Part shown: positions 17,470 to 25,273 of the stretch, piece by piece
Layout of the letters: every line of letters begins with the position of its first letter
Position numbering within the stretch: the stretch's first letter is position 1
NCBI GenBank assembly: GCA_947375135.1
Contig: CANCER010000038.1
Span: 1-32,550, forward strand
Direction of reading: 5' to 3'
DNA: 32,550 nt
Origin: Comamonadaceae bacterium
GTDB taxonomy: Bacteria > Pseudomonadota > Gammaproteobacteria > Burkholderiales > Burkholderiaceae_C
Translations under genes and position numbers: made by a program
Notes under the pieces: model-generated
Told to the model about the DNA's origin: nothing
Databases searched by the model: none
What the model saw: only the letters and a program-made list of their open reading frames with translations

Positions 17470-18483
17470 TCAGGCTTCCTCATCCAACAATTCGAAGCGG
17501 CGGATATTGCGGTCGGCATCGGCCTGGATGTGCGCCAGCATCCCGGGCTGACCCGGTATGCCAAACAAATGGGCAAAGCGCTTTTGCGGTTTGAGGTAGT
17601 CCTCCACCGGCACAGGGCGGCGGATCTTGGTCACCGCAGTGACCTCGCCATGTTCCGCCTCGAACACCGGGAAGATGCCAGTCTCGCGCGCCAGGCGCGC
17701 CAGTCTGATGGTGTCATGGCTGGCCGAGCCCCAACCGAGGGGACAGGGCACCAGCACATGCAGGTAGCGCGCGCCACGGATGCGCATGGCTTTTTCCACC
17801 TTGGCTTCCAGATCGCGCAGGTCCGCCACGGTGGCGGTGGCCACATAGGCAATCTCGTGCGCCATGGCTATCAGTGGCAGGTTCTTGCCCTGGCCTTGCG
17901 GGGCGCCGGGGTGGGCGCCCACGGCCATGGTGGTGGCGGTGCGTGCGCCCATGGGCGTGGCCGAGCTGCGCTGCACGCCGGTGTTCATGTAGGCCTCGTT
18001 GTCGTAGCAGATGTAGAGCACGTCGTCGTTGCGCTCGAACATGCCTGAGAGGCATCCAAAGCCGATGTCGGTGGTGCCGCCGTCGCCGCCCTGGGCGATC
18101 ACGCGCACCTCGCTGACGGCCTTGCCAGCTTTGTGCGCCTTAACTTTGAGCGCGGCGGCAATGCCGGTGCCCACGGCCGCTGCGTTGCCGAACAGCGAAT
18201 GGATCCAGGGCAGTTGCCAGGAGGTTTCCGGGTACGGCGTGCTGAACACCTCCAGACAACCGGTGGCATTGGCTGCAATCAGTTGGTTGTTGGTGGCACG
18301 CATGGCGGCGTCCACCACATAGCGCGCACCGAGGGCCTCGCCGCAGCCCTGGCAGGCGCGGTGGCCGGAGTTGAGCGAGTTGCTGCGCGCCTCGCTGGAC
18401 TGGACGCTGCGCTGGTCGGCTTCCAACAGGCGGTTGCCTACGGTGAAGGTGCCGGTCTGGTAGAACTTAACCGGGGCATTCAT
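17470..18483 (-). CDS. porB: 2-oxoacid (pyruvate):ferredoxin oxidoreductase, beta subunit
   Basis: 337 aa; the thiamine-diphosphate subunit that also holds a [4Fe-4S] cluster. Cluster ligands: Cys44 and Cys47 (ACQGCGE), Cys76 (NATGCLEV) and Cys247 (LVPCPLGW). TPP/Mg site: GGDGGTTDIG at 132-141 and DNEAYMNTGVQ at 161-171. A perfect AGGAGG ribosome site lies before the ATG. The YMNTG form and LVPCPLGW are typical of the pyruvate/2-ketoisovalerate branch rather than 2-oxoglutarate or indolepyruvate enzymes. Starts 36 bases after the alpha gene. Confidence 0.92.
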   Translation of the reverse strand: MNAPVKFYQTGTFTVGNRLLEADQRSVQSSEARSNSLNSGHRACQGCGEALGARYVVDAAMRATNNQLIAANATGCLEVFSTPYPETSWQLPWIHSLFGNAAAVGTGIAAALKVKAHKAGKAVSEVRVIAQGGDGGTTDIGFGCLSGMFERNDDVLYICYDNEAYMNTGVQRSSATPMGARTATTMAVGAHPGAPQGQGKNLPLIAMAHEIAYVATATVADLRDLEAKVEKAMRIRGARYLHVLVPCPLGWGSASHDTIRLARLARETGIFPVFEAEHGEVTAVTKIRRPVPVEDYLKPQKRFAHLFGIPGQPGMLAHIQADADRNIRRFELLDEEA

Positions 18484-18519
18484 AGCAAGCCTCCTGCAAT
18501 TGAGGTAACGGTGTTCATG

Positions 18520-19773
18520 TCAGGCCACCTTCGATGCAACGGAACCGACGTCACGCAGCAGGTTTTCTGCAATCGGGCCGCTGCGGCGCATGGCCGCTTC
18601 GCGCTCCAACTGGCGATTGACGATGCGCCAGTCCAGATCCATGAAGCTCAAGAGCGGCAGCGTGCCGGCAATCGCCTCGGTAAAGGTGCGCACCAGCGAG
18701 GCCTTGGTAATGGCGCGCCCGCCCAGGCCGGCCACCACGCAGTAGCTGTGCATGTGCAGGCCCGTCAGGGCCATGCGCACGTCGGTAGCGACCACCCCGC
18801 CCATGCCCACCGAGAAACTCTTTTCCACCACCACCACGCGTTTGGCGTTTTGCAGGGCCATGCGCACTGCCTCCAGCGGGAAGGGGCGGAAGGATTGAAT
18901 GCCCAGCACACCGACCTTCACACCCGTGGCACGCATCTCGTCCACTGCGTCCTTGATGGTGCCCAGCACCGAACCCAGGGCGATGACCACGGTGTCGGCA
19001 TCTTCGCAGCGGTAGCTGCGCACCAGGCCGCCGGAATCGCGGCCGAAACGCACCTTGAATTCGGCGGCGATTTCGGGAATGCGCTCCAAGGCCATGGTCT
19101 GCTTGGCGTGGGCCAGGTAGCGCACTTCCATGAAGGCCTCGGGGCCCACCATGGCGCCAATCGACACCGGCTCGTTCACGTCCAGCACCTGGCGCGGCTC
19201 GTAGGGCGGCAAAAAGGCATCGACTTGCTCTTGCGTGGGCATGTCGACCCGCTCATAGGCGTGGGTCAGGATGAAGCCGTCCATGCAGACCATCACCGGC
19301 ATGGAGAGCTCTTCTGCAATCTTGAAGGCCTGGATGTGCAGGTCCAGGGCTTCCTGATTCGTCTCCGCAAACAGCTGCAGCCAGCCGCAGTCGCGCTGGC
19401 TCATGGAGTCACTGTGGTCGTTCCAGATGTTGATGGGCGCACCGATGGCGCGGTTGGCCACCGTCATCACAATCGGCAGGCCAAGCCCGGAGGCGTTGTA
19501 GACGGCCTCGGCCATGAACAGCAGGCCCTGGCTGGCGGTGGCCGTGTAGGTGCGCGCACCGGCGGCGGATGAGCCGATGGCCACGCTCATGGCGGCGAAT
19601 TCGCTCTCCACGTTGATGAACTCGCAGGGGGTGAGGGAGCCGTCTTTGACACGCTCGCCCAGGCCTTCGACGATGTGGGTTTGCGGCGAGATCGGGTAGG
19701 CGCAAATCACTTCCGGACGGGCCAGCGCCACGGCTTCGGCCACAGCAGCCGAGCCTTCCACTTGCTTAAGCAT
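18520..19773 (-). CDS. porA: 2-oxoacid (pyruvate):ferredoxin oxidoreductase, alpha subunit
   Basis: 417 aa; binds the pyrimidine part of TPP and the substrate. Motifs: AYPISPQTHIVE at about 25-36 (YPITPQTPI in most relatives), FINVESEFAAM with the conserved Glu57, and ANRAIGAPINIWNDHSDSMS at 106-125, which is characteristic of pyruvate-type enzymes. It overlaps the gamma gene by eight bases. Like other archaeal-type multi-subunit enzymes it is separate from the beta and gamma chains, unlike the single-chain PFOR of many anaerobes. Substrate could be pyruvate or a branched-chain 2-oxoacid; pyruvate is favoured by motif form only. Confidence 0.92.
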   Translation of the reverse strand: MLKQVEGSAAVAEAVALARPEVICAYPISPQTHIVEGLGERVKDGSLTPCEFINVESEFAAMSVAIGSSAAGARTYTATASQGLLFMAEAVYNASGLGLPIVMTVANRAIGAPINIWNDHSDSMSQRDCGWLQLFAETNQEALDLHIQAFKIAEELSMPVMVCMDGFILTHAYERVDMPTQEQVDAFLPPYEPRQVLDVNEPVSIGAMVGPEAFMEVRYLAHAKQTMALERIPEIAAEFKVRFGRDSGGLVRSYRCEDADTVVIALGSVLGTIKDAVDEMRATGVKVGVLGIQSFRPFPLEAVRMALQNAKRVVVVEKSFSVGMGGVVATDVRMALTGLHMHSYCVVAGLGGRAITKASLVRTFTEAIAGTLPLLSFMDLDWRIVNRQLEREAAMRRSGPIAENLLRDVGSVASKVA

Positions 19774-20347
19774 GGGCCAGCTCCATCATTTCGTTTTGCA
19801 CATAGGCAAAGGCCTCGTGGGCACCGGCCACATTGGCCTCAGCCACCTTGCTGCTGAACTTGTGGCGGATGGCATGTTCCACCGCTTCCAGCGTGATCAG
19901 GCCGGACAAGGCCGCAAAGCCACCCAGCAGCACGGCGTTGGGCAGGGGGCGGCCCAGCAGGCGCAGCGCAATGTCGGTGGCGGGTACGGTGGTCAGGCGC
20001 TCGTGGCGAAAACGGGCGCTGATGTCGGTCAGGCTGAGTTCGTCAAAGCTGCGCCGGGTGTTGATCAGCACATAGCCGTCGGGCTGGAGGCCCTGAAAGA
20101 TGTCCACCTGGTGCAGCAGCGTGGGGTCCTGCACGATCAGCACATCGGGCGCGAGGATGGGCTCGCGCAGCCGGATTTCATGGTCGTCGATGCGGCAAAA
20201 CGCCACCACCGGCGCGCCGGTGCGTTCGGAGCCGAAACTGGGAAAAGCCTGCGCGTGGTGGCCTTGCTCGAATGCGGCCTGCGACAGCATTTCTGCCGCC
20301 GTGACCACACCCTGACCGCCCCGCCCGTGAATGCGAATCTGCAGCAT
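19766..20347 (-). CDS. porG: 2-oxoacid (pyruvate):ferredoxin oxidoreductase, gamma subunit
   Basis: 193 aa. Contains the gamma-domain signature GRGGQGVVTAAEMLSQAA at about 8-25 and FPSFGSERTGAPVVAF at about 35-50, the region implicated in coenzyme A binding in this enzyme class. GAGGGG lies nine bases before the ATG. It is the first gene of the four-gene operon (gamma, alpha, beta, GltD-like), which is preceded by an FNR box and a plausible -10 element. Confidence 0.92.
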   Translation of the reverse strand: MLQIRIHGRGGQGVVTAAEMLSQAAFEQGHHAQAFPSFGSERTGAPVVAFCRIDDHEIRLREPILAPDVLIVQDPTLLHQVDIFQGLQPDGYVLINTRRSFDELSLTDISARFRHERLTTVPATDIALRLLGRPLPNAVLLGGFAALSGLITLEAVEHAIRHKFSSKVAEANVAGAHEAFAYVQNEMMELAHA

Positions 20348-20387
20348 GAATGTCTACCCCTCTTGTTATGAAACTTGGGATGACGGC

Positions 20388-20393
20388 ATTCTG
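20388..20393 (-). promoter_or_regulatory. Candidate -10 element for the oxidoreductase operon
   Basis: Minus strand CAGAAT (four of six matches to TATAAT). It would set the transcription start near 20381, 34 bases before the porG ATG, and place the FNR box centre at about -40.5. No -35 hexamer is visible where the FNR box sits, as expected for a class II activated promoter. Confidence 0.45.
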
Positions 20394-20414
20394 TGCCTCT
20401 GCGCAGGCGGTCTG

Positions 20415-20428
20415 TTGATTGATATCAA
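20415..20428. promoter_or_regulatory. Perfect FNR box upstream of porG operon
   Basis: TTGAT-TGAT-ATCAA, an exact match to the TTGAT-N4-ATCAA consensus of FNR/Anr; the symmetry extends two more bases each side (TG/CA). It lies between the puuD stop and porG, centred 74 bases before the porG ATG. This predicts that the operon is switched on when oxygen is scarce, which suits an oxygen-sensitive TPP/Fe-S enzyme. Confidence 0.82.
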
Positions 20429-20470
20429 CAACTACGGGGTTGGTCTGCCCGGCTTGGCGGGTTGCGGTTG

Positions 20471-21715
20471 TCAGTCGGTATGGGCGCCCGACTCAAACCA
20501 CTGCTTGATCAGGGCGCGCTCGGCCTCGCTGATGCCGGTGGCGTTGTTCATGGGCATGATGCGCGTGACCACCACCTGCTGGTACATCATCTGTGCATGT
20601 TTGGCCACGCCTTCGGCCGAGTCCAGCCGCACATTCTTCATCTGCACCTGTTCGCCGTGGCACATGTAGCAGCGCTGCGCCAGTATGGGTTGCAGGGTCT
20701 TGTAACTGATGGGGCCGCCGGCAGCACCCGGCGCACCCTGGGCTGCCAGCGTGGCCGTGGCGGCAGCGGTTGCTGCGGGTAGCGCCGGAGCGGGCTTGAG
20801 CCACACCAGCAAAGCCAGAATCACCACCAGCCCTGTGGCGGCGTACTTCCACGGGTGCGGATTGCGCCCCAGCTTGAAGCCATGGCGCATGACGAAAAAC
20901 TGGCGGATGGCCGCCCCGGCAAACATCATGGCCACCAGCACCAACCAGTTCTGCGGGTGGCTGTAGGTAAAGCTGTAGTGGTTGCTGAGCATGGCAAACA
21001 GCACCGGCAGCGTGAAATAGGTGTTGTGCACGCTGCGCTGCTTGCCGCGCTTGCCGTGAATCGGGTCCACCGGCTGGCCGGCGGCAATGCTGGCCACCAT
21101 GGCACGCTGCCCCGGAATGATCCAGAAGAACACATTGGCACTCATGCTGGTGGCAATCATGGCGCCCATCAGCAAAAAGGCCGCGCGCCCGGCAAACCAG
21201 TGGCAGGCCAGCCAGGCCGCCGCACACACCAGCACCAGGACCAGCGCGCCCACAATCGCGTCGCCGTTTTTGCGCTGGGCAAAGACGCGGCAAATGGCGT
21301 CGTAGGCCAGCCAGAACACCACCAGAAAGCCCAGCGCCGCGCCAATGGCCGCCATGGGCGACCAGTCCATCACCGACTTGTCGATCAGATAGGTGCCCGC
21401 ACTCCACAGGTAGGACACCGTAAACAGCGCAAAGCCTGTCAGCCAGGTGCTGTAGCTCTCCCAGTAAAACCAGTGCAAATGGTCCGGCAATTTCGGCGGC
21501 GAGAGCGCGAACTTGACCGGGTGGTAAAAGCCGCCGCCGTGTACCGCCCAGAGTTCGCCACTCACACCCTGGCGCTTCAGGTCGTCGTCTACGGGCGGCG
21601 TCAGGCTGCTGTCCAGAAAGACAAAATAAAACGAGGACCCGATCCAGGCAATGGCCGTGATCACATGGACCCACCGCAACAGCAGATTGGCCCAATCCAG
21701 TAAATAGCTTTCCAT
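20471..21715 (-). CDS. puuD: Urate hydroxylase PuuD (membrane, cytochrome c domain)
   Basis: Inner-membrane urate oxidase converting urate to 5-hydroxyisourate, passing electrons to the respiratory chain rather than making peroxide (414 aa). ATG 21715 follows AGGAG; it gives MESYLLDWANLLLRWVHVITAIAWIGSSFYFVFLD. About eight to nine membrane segments with conserved His in the first ones are followed by a C-terminal cytochrome c domain, haem site CYMCH at 349-353 and a likely Met ligand at 387 or 389 (RIMPMNN). Downstream of xdhC on the same strand, 42 bases apart, with an 18-bp palindromic operator in the gap, so it can be controlled separately from xdhC. Confidence 0.94.
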   Translation of the reverse strand: MESYLLDWANLLLRWVHVITAIAWIGSSFYFVFLDSSLTPPVDDDLKRQGVSGELWAVHGGGFYHPVKFALSPPKLPDHLHWFYWESYSTWLTGFALFTVSYLWSAGTYLIDKSVMDWSPMAAIGAALGFLVVFWLAYDAICRVFAQRKNGDAIVGALVLVLVCAAAWLACHWFAGRAAFLLMGAMIATSMSANVFFWIIPGQRAMVASIAAGQPVDPIHGKRGKQRSVHNTYFTLPVLFAMLSNHYSFTYSHPQNWLVLVAMMFAGAAIRQFFVMRHGFKLGRNPHPWKYAATGLVVILALLVWLKPAPALPAATAAATATLAAQGAPGAAGGPISYKTLQPILAQRCYMCHGEQVQMKNVRLDSAEGVAKHAQMMYQQVVVTRIMPMNNATGISEAERALIKQWFESGAHTD

Positions 21716-21734
21716 GGTGTTCTGTCTCCTGGCG

Positions 21735-21752
21735 AAAATTGTATACAATTTT
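21735..21752. promoter_or_regulatory. Palindromic operator before puuD (GntR type)
   Basis: AAAATTGTATACAATTTT is a perfect 18-bp palindrome starting 20 bases upstream of the puuD ATG, in an AT-rich island unlike its surroundings. It shares the core TGTATACA with the palindrome at 23626-23641. The -10-like TACAAT lies inside it, so binding would block transcription. The likely ligand is the GntR/FCD regulator encoded at 23667. Confidence 0.75.
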
Positions 21753-21757
21753 TCCCG

Positions 21758-22591
21758 CTAGCGGGTGCTTTCCAAAAGCAAGAGTTGGGCCGCCACCGCA
21801 ATCGCAATCGCTTCGGGGCGTTTGTCGGCAATGCCGGGGATGCCGATCGGGCAGGTGATGTGGTCCAGCTCAGCCGGCGTGAACCCCCGGGCGCACAGGC
21901 GGCTGCGAAACGAGGCCCATTTGGTCTTGCTGCCGATCAGGCCCACATAAGGCAGATCGCCGTGCTCGCGCTGGCGCAGCAGGCAGGCCGCCACAATGTC
22001 CAGATCTTCCGCGTGGCTGAAGCTCATGATCAGCACCCTGCTCCCGCCGGCCAGGCTTGGCACGGCCGCCTGCACCGGCTCGCTGTGCTCGCAGTACACG
22101 TTTTCGGGCACGGCTTGCGGGAATATTTCGTCACGGCTGTCTATCCACTGGATGCGCAGGGGCAGGGTGCACAGCACGTGCACCAGGGCGTGCCCCACAT
22201 GGCCGCCGCCGAACAAGGCCAGCGGAGTAGGCACTGCCTGCAGCCGCGTGCGCACTGCGGGCAGGTCTGCCGGCGTCACCGTCTCAAACTGCAGTTGCAC
22301 CTCGCCACCACAGCACTGGCCCAGGCTGGGGCCCAGGCGATACACCTGAAGGTCGGGCGCCGACGCGGGGCTGCGGTTTGCGCCCTGCGGTTCGCCCGGC
22401 AGCAGTTTGCGCGCATGGGCGATGGCATCGAGTTCCAACCGCCCGCCCCCTATGGTGCCCACCAGTGCATCCGCGAACACCGCCATCCAGGTACCGGCCT
22501 CGCGCGGCACCGAGCCGCGGGTGGCGTGCACCGTCACCAGCACCGCTTTGCCAACCGCCAGCCGGGACAGAAAATGGCTTGTCATATTCAC
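21758..22591 (-). CDS. xdhC: Xanthine dehydrogenase accessory protein XdhC
   Basis: Molybdenum-cofactor sulfuration/insertion chaperone for xanthine dehydrogenase (277 aa). GTG 22591 has AAGG nine bases before it; ATG 22585 two codons on is the alternative. Motifs: VTVHATRGSVPREAG and GTIGGGRLE in the N-terminal domain, GQCCGGEVQL with Cys93-Cys94, and a Rossmann site LFGGGHVGHAL at about 126-136. It normally follows xdhA and xdhB; here those genes are absent from the window and the upstream neighbour is a divergent lipoprotein gene, so xdhAB must be elsewhere if present. Confidence 0.93.
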   Translation of the reverse strand: MNMTSHFLSRLAVGKAVLVTVHATRGSVPREAGTWMAVFADALVGTIGGGRLELDAIAHARKLLPGEPQGANRSPASAPDLQVYRLGPSLGQCCGGEVQLQFETVTPADLPAVRTRLQAVPTPLALFGGGHVGHALVHVLCTLPLRIQWIDSRDEIFPQAVPENVYCEHSEPVQAAVPSLAGGSRVLIMSFSHAEDLDIVAACLLRQREHGDLPYVGLIGSKTKWASFRSRLCARGFTPAELDHITCPIGIPGIADKRPEAIAIAVAAQLLLLESTR

Positions 22592-22648
22592 AATCGGATA
22601 CCTTTTCAGTCAAAGACCGGTTAAAAAAGACCACAATAGGAGCACAGT

Positions 22649-23230
22649 ATGCTAAGTAAAAAAACAAGAGACGCACAATTGACTACTACCAACACACACC
22701 CACACAAAAGCGCCCACCAGCGGTTGCGGCTTTCTCCGTGGTGGATCGGCATTGCGGCGCTGGTTGCCGGCTGCGCCACCCCCCCGCCGCCGCCGCCGAT
22801 TGCAAAACCCGAAAGCCCGCCGCAAGCCAAGATGCCCGTGGCGCCACCCGTTGCGCGAGTGCCCCAGCCCGTGCCCCTGTCGGGCAAGGTGTCGAATGCC
22901 CCCAACCCGAAGGCGTACCGCCAAGACGCGGCGGCACACTTGTACGAAATCAACAAAAACCGCATTTACATTGGCAAGATGCCGCCCCTGCTGTATGCCG
23001 TAGGTGTCTTGCAGGTGGATCTGGATGGCCGGGGCAATGTGACGGACATCCGCTGGATGCGCGCACCCACCCAGGCGCCGGAAGTGATGGCCAATATTGA
23101 GCGTTCGGTGCGCAGTGCTGCGCCCTTCCCCGCCCCCGTGAAGATGGGGCGCGTGACCTACACCGACACCTGGCTGTGGCACAAAAGCGGGCGCTTTCAG
23201 TTGGACACCCTCACCGAAGGCCAGCTCTAG
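22649..23230 (+). CDS. Putative lipoprotein with TonB C-terminal-like domain
   Basis: 193 aa. A well-placed TAGGAG precedes the ATG. A long basic N-terminus leads to a signal segment WWIGIAALVAGC with lipobox LVAGC (Cys42), then a Pro-rich stretch (CATPPPPPP and PVAPPVARVPQPVP) that could span periplasm, and a domain at about 100-193 that resembles the TonB C-terminal fold (VGVLQVDLDGRGNVTDIRWMR, followed by AAPFPAP). No exbB/exbD or TonB-dependent receptor is nearby. A lipid anchor instead of the TonB membrane helix makes an energy-transducer role doubtful. I do not recognise a specific function. It is flanked by purine genes but may be unrelated to them. Confidence 0.72.
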   Translation: MLSKKTRDAQLTTTNTHPHKSAHQRLRLSPWWIGIAALVAGCATPPPPPPIAKPESPPQAKMPVAPPVARVPQPVPLSGKVSNAPNPKAYRQDAAAHLYEINKNRIYIGKMPPLLYAVGVLQVDLDGRGNVTDIRWMRAPTQAPEVMANIERSVRSAAPFPAPVKMGRVTYTDTWLWHKSGRFQLDTLTEGQL

Positions 23231-23235
23231 CGGTT

Positions 23236-23589
23236 TCAGGACCCCCTGTAAGTGGAGTAACTCCAGGGGCTGACCAGCAAGGGGACGTGGTAATGCTGCT
23301 CCACGTCGGCTACCCCGAAATCCAGGCTGACCTGGTTAAGGAAGTTGGGCTCGGGCAGCGACACGCCACAGCCCTTGAAATAGCCGGACACATCAAACAC
23401 CAGCCGGTAGGTTCCCACCTTCAGGCTGGCGTTGTCGTACAGCAAGCCACCCGGGTTACGCCCGTCCTGGTTCAGGGTAAAACGTTTGACCAGTGTGGCA
23501 TGCTGATCCTCCGTGGTGTACAGCGCCACTTGCATGCCGGCAGCCGGGGTGCCGTGCATGGTGTCCAGCACGTGGGTACTCAGGCCCAT
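23236..23589 (-). CDS. hiuH: 5-hydroxyisourate hydrolase (transthyretin-like)
   Basis: Second step of urate breakdown: opens 5-hydroxyisourate to OHCU (117 aa). Hallmarks of the family are present: STHVLD near the N-terminus (His6), the internal Arg/His sites, HYHVPLLVSPWSYSTY and the terminal YRGS tetrapeptide, which lines the active site. AAGGAG precedes ATG 23589. Divergent from the GntR regulator gene with a palindromic operator between them. No periplasmic signal, so cytosolic. Confidence 0.96.
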   Translation of the reverse strand: MGLSTHVLDTMHGTPAAGMQVALYTTEDQHATLVKRFTLNQDGRNPGGLLYDNASLKVGTYRLVFDVSGYFKGCGVSLPEPNFLNQVSLDFGVADVEQHYHVPLLVSPWSYSTYRGS

Positions 23590-23625
23590 GAAAACTCCTT
23601 GTTGCGTGATCTAAAAAGCGTGCTT

Positions 23626-23641
23626 AAAGTGTATACACTTT
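23626..23641. promoter_or_regulatory. Palindromic operator between hiuH and GntR regulator
   Basis: AAAGTGTATACACTTT is a perfect 16-bp palindrome in the 77-base divergent intergenic region, sharing TGTATACA and flanking A/T with the site before puuD. Both orientations contain a -10-like TACACT, so one bound dimer could cover both promoters. Fits autoregulation by the adjacent GntR/FCD protein. Confidence 0.75.
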
Positions 23642-23666
23642 TTGCAACTACCGCTATCATTCCACC

Positions 23667-24308
23667 ATGGATTCAACCACCACCAGCTTTATTGTGGAGT
23701 CCCTGACCCGGGCGATTGTGGAGCACCGGCTGCAGCCCGGGACCAAGCTCGTGGAGCAAAAACTGGCCGACCAGTTCGGCGTGTCGCGCACCCTGGTGCG
23801 CCAGGCGCTGTACCGGCTCTCGCAAAACCGCCTGATCAAAATTGAGCCAGCGCGCGGTGCCTTTGTCGCAGCCCCCTCGGCGGCGGAGGCGAAGCAGGTG
23901 TTTGACGTGCGCCGCATGCTGGAAGCCGGTATGGTGCGCGCCTTTGTGCAAACCGCCAAAGCCGCCGACATCAAGGCCTTGCAAACCCATATCGCACAGG
24001 AAAAACTGGCCGTCCAGGGCGGCGACGTGCCGGGGCGCACCGAGTTGCTGGGCGACTTCCATGTGCGCATGGCACAACTCATGCATAACCAGGTGCTGGC
24101 CCAGTTGCTGAGCGACCTGATTTCGCGCAGCGCCCTGATTACCCTGATGTACCAAAGCTCTAGCGCAGCCGCCCATTCGCATGAAGAACACGAGCAGATC
24201 GTCAAAGCCATCAAGGCGCGCGACGCCGACACGGCGATCGCGTTGATGGACGCGCACCTGCGCCATGTGGAAGACGCCCTGAATTTCAGCCAACACAACG
24301 CACCCTGA
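23667..24308 (+). CDS. GntR-family (FCD) transcriptional regulator of urate genes
   Basis: 213 aa. N-terminal winged helix (residues about 5-70: IVEHRLQPGTKLVEQKLADQ, then FGVSRTLVRQALYRL and the wing GAFVAAPS) and an all-helical FCD ligand domain (about 80-205). Likely metal/ligand residues of the FCD pocket: DFHVRMAQ (Asp and His), HEEHEQI and DAHLRHVED. It is the first gene of a run with puuE (2-base gap) and the uraD fusion, and is divergent from hiuH. Two matching palindromes in the cluster support a role as local repressor of urate catabolism, with urate or a downstream intermediate as possible inducer; the inducer is a guess. Confidence 0.88.
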   Translation: MDSTTTSFIVESLTRAIVEHRLQPGTKLVEQKLADQFGVSRTLVRQALYRLSQNRLIKIEPARGAFVAAPSAAEAKQVFDVRRMLEAGMVRAFVQTAKAADIKALQTHIAQEKLAVQGGDVPGRTELLGDFHVRMAQLMHNQVLAQLLSDLISRSALITLMYQSSSAAAHSHEEHEQIVKAIKARDADTAIALMDAHLRHVEDALNFSQHNAP

Positions 24309-24310
24309 AC

Positions 24311-25273
24311 ATGAAGCACTACGACAGCACCCTGCCCTACCCGCGCGACCTGATTGGTTACGGCGCCAAGCCACCACACGCCCAATGGCCGGGCCAGGCC
24401 CGCGTGGCGGTGCAGTTTGTCCTCAACTACGAAGAAGGCGGAGAGAACAGCGTGCTGCATGGCGATGCCGGCTCCGAGCAATTTCTGTCCGAGATGTTCA
24501 ACCCGGCCAGCTACCCCGAGCGCCACATCAGCATGGAGGGCATTTACGAATATGGCTCGCGTGCTGGCGTCTGGCGCATCCTGCGCGAGTTTGAGCAGCG
24601 CGGCCTGCCGCTCACGGTGTTTGGCGTCAGCATGGCGCTGGAACGCCACCCGGAACTCTGCGCGGCCCTGGGTGAACTGGGCCACGAGATCGCCTGCCAT
24701 GGCTGGCGCTGGATCCATTACCAGAACCTGCCGGAAGAGGTGGAGCGCGAGCACATGCAGCGTGGCATGGAGATCCTCACCCGCCTGACCGGCAACCGTC
24801 CCCTGGGCTGGTACACCGGGCGCGACAGCCCCAACACGCGCCGCCTGGTGGCCGACTATGGCGGCTTTGAATACGACGCCGACTACTACGGCGAAGACCT
24901 GCCGTTCTGGATGCAGGTGAAGAAGACCTCCGGCGAGGTGGTGCCGCAACTCATCGTGCCCTACACCCTGGACTGCAACGACATGCGCTTTGCCCTGCCC
25001 CAGGGCTATTCCCATGCCGACCCCTTCTTCCAGTATTTGAAGGACACCTTTGACACGCTGTATGCCGAGGGCGACCCGGCCGGGCTGAACCAGCCCTCCA
25101 TGATGAGCATCGGCATGCACTGCCGCCTGCTGGGGCGGCCTGGGCGCATCACGGCGCTGCAGCGTTTTCTGGACCACATCCAGCAGCATGACAAGGTCTG
25201 GGTCTGCAAGCGCGTGGACATTGCGCGGCACTGGAAGGCCACGCACCCGTTTGACGAAAAGGCCACAGCATGA
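24311..25273 (+). CDS. puuE: Allantoinase PuuE (polysaccharide-deacetylase fold)
   Basis: Hydrolyses allantoin to allantoate without the metal site of classic allantoinases (320 aa, NodB-like fold). Signature segments: YPRDLIGYGAKPPHAQWPG, QFVLNYEEGGENS, GIYEYGSRAGVWRIL, GHEIACHGWRWIHY and GWYTGRDSPNTRRL. It starts two bases after the regulator gene and its stop overlaps the next ATG (ATGA), so the three genes form one operon. Confidence 0.95.
   Translation: MKHYDSTLPYPRDLIGYGAKPPHAQWPGQARVAVQFVLNYEEGGENSVLHGDAGSEQFLSEMFNPASYPERHISMEGIYEYGSRAGVWRILREFEQRGLPLTVFGVSMALERHPELCAALGELGHEIACHGWRWIHYQNLPEEVEREHMQRGMEILTRLTGNRPLGWYTGRDSPNTRRLVADYGGFEYDADYYGEDLPFWMQVKKTSGEVVPQLIVPYTLDCNDMRFALPQGYSHADPFFQYLKDTFDTLYAEGDPAGLNQPSMMSIGMHCRLLGRPGRITALQRFLDHIQQHDKVWVCKRVDIARHWKATHPFDEKATA

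Noticed and set aside
16064..17551. Long open frame antisense to the GltD-like gene
   Set aside because: High GC and strong codon bias keep the opposite strand open; its product is His/Gly/Val-rich with no domain, while the minus strand has clear FAD, NADPH and Fe-S motifs.
21754..21765. CCCGCTAGCGGG palindrome at the xdhC stop as a terminator
   Set aside because: The stem is 5-6 bp and is followed on the transcribed strand by A, not T; more likely chance next to the operator.
23657..25246. 529-codon frame antisense to the GntR regulator and puuE
   Set aside because: Spans two well-supported genes on the plus strand and has no recognisable domain.
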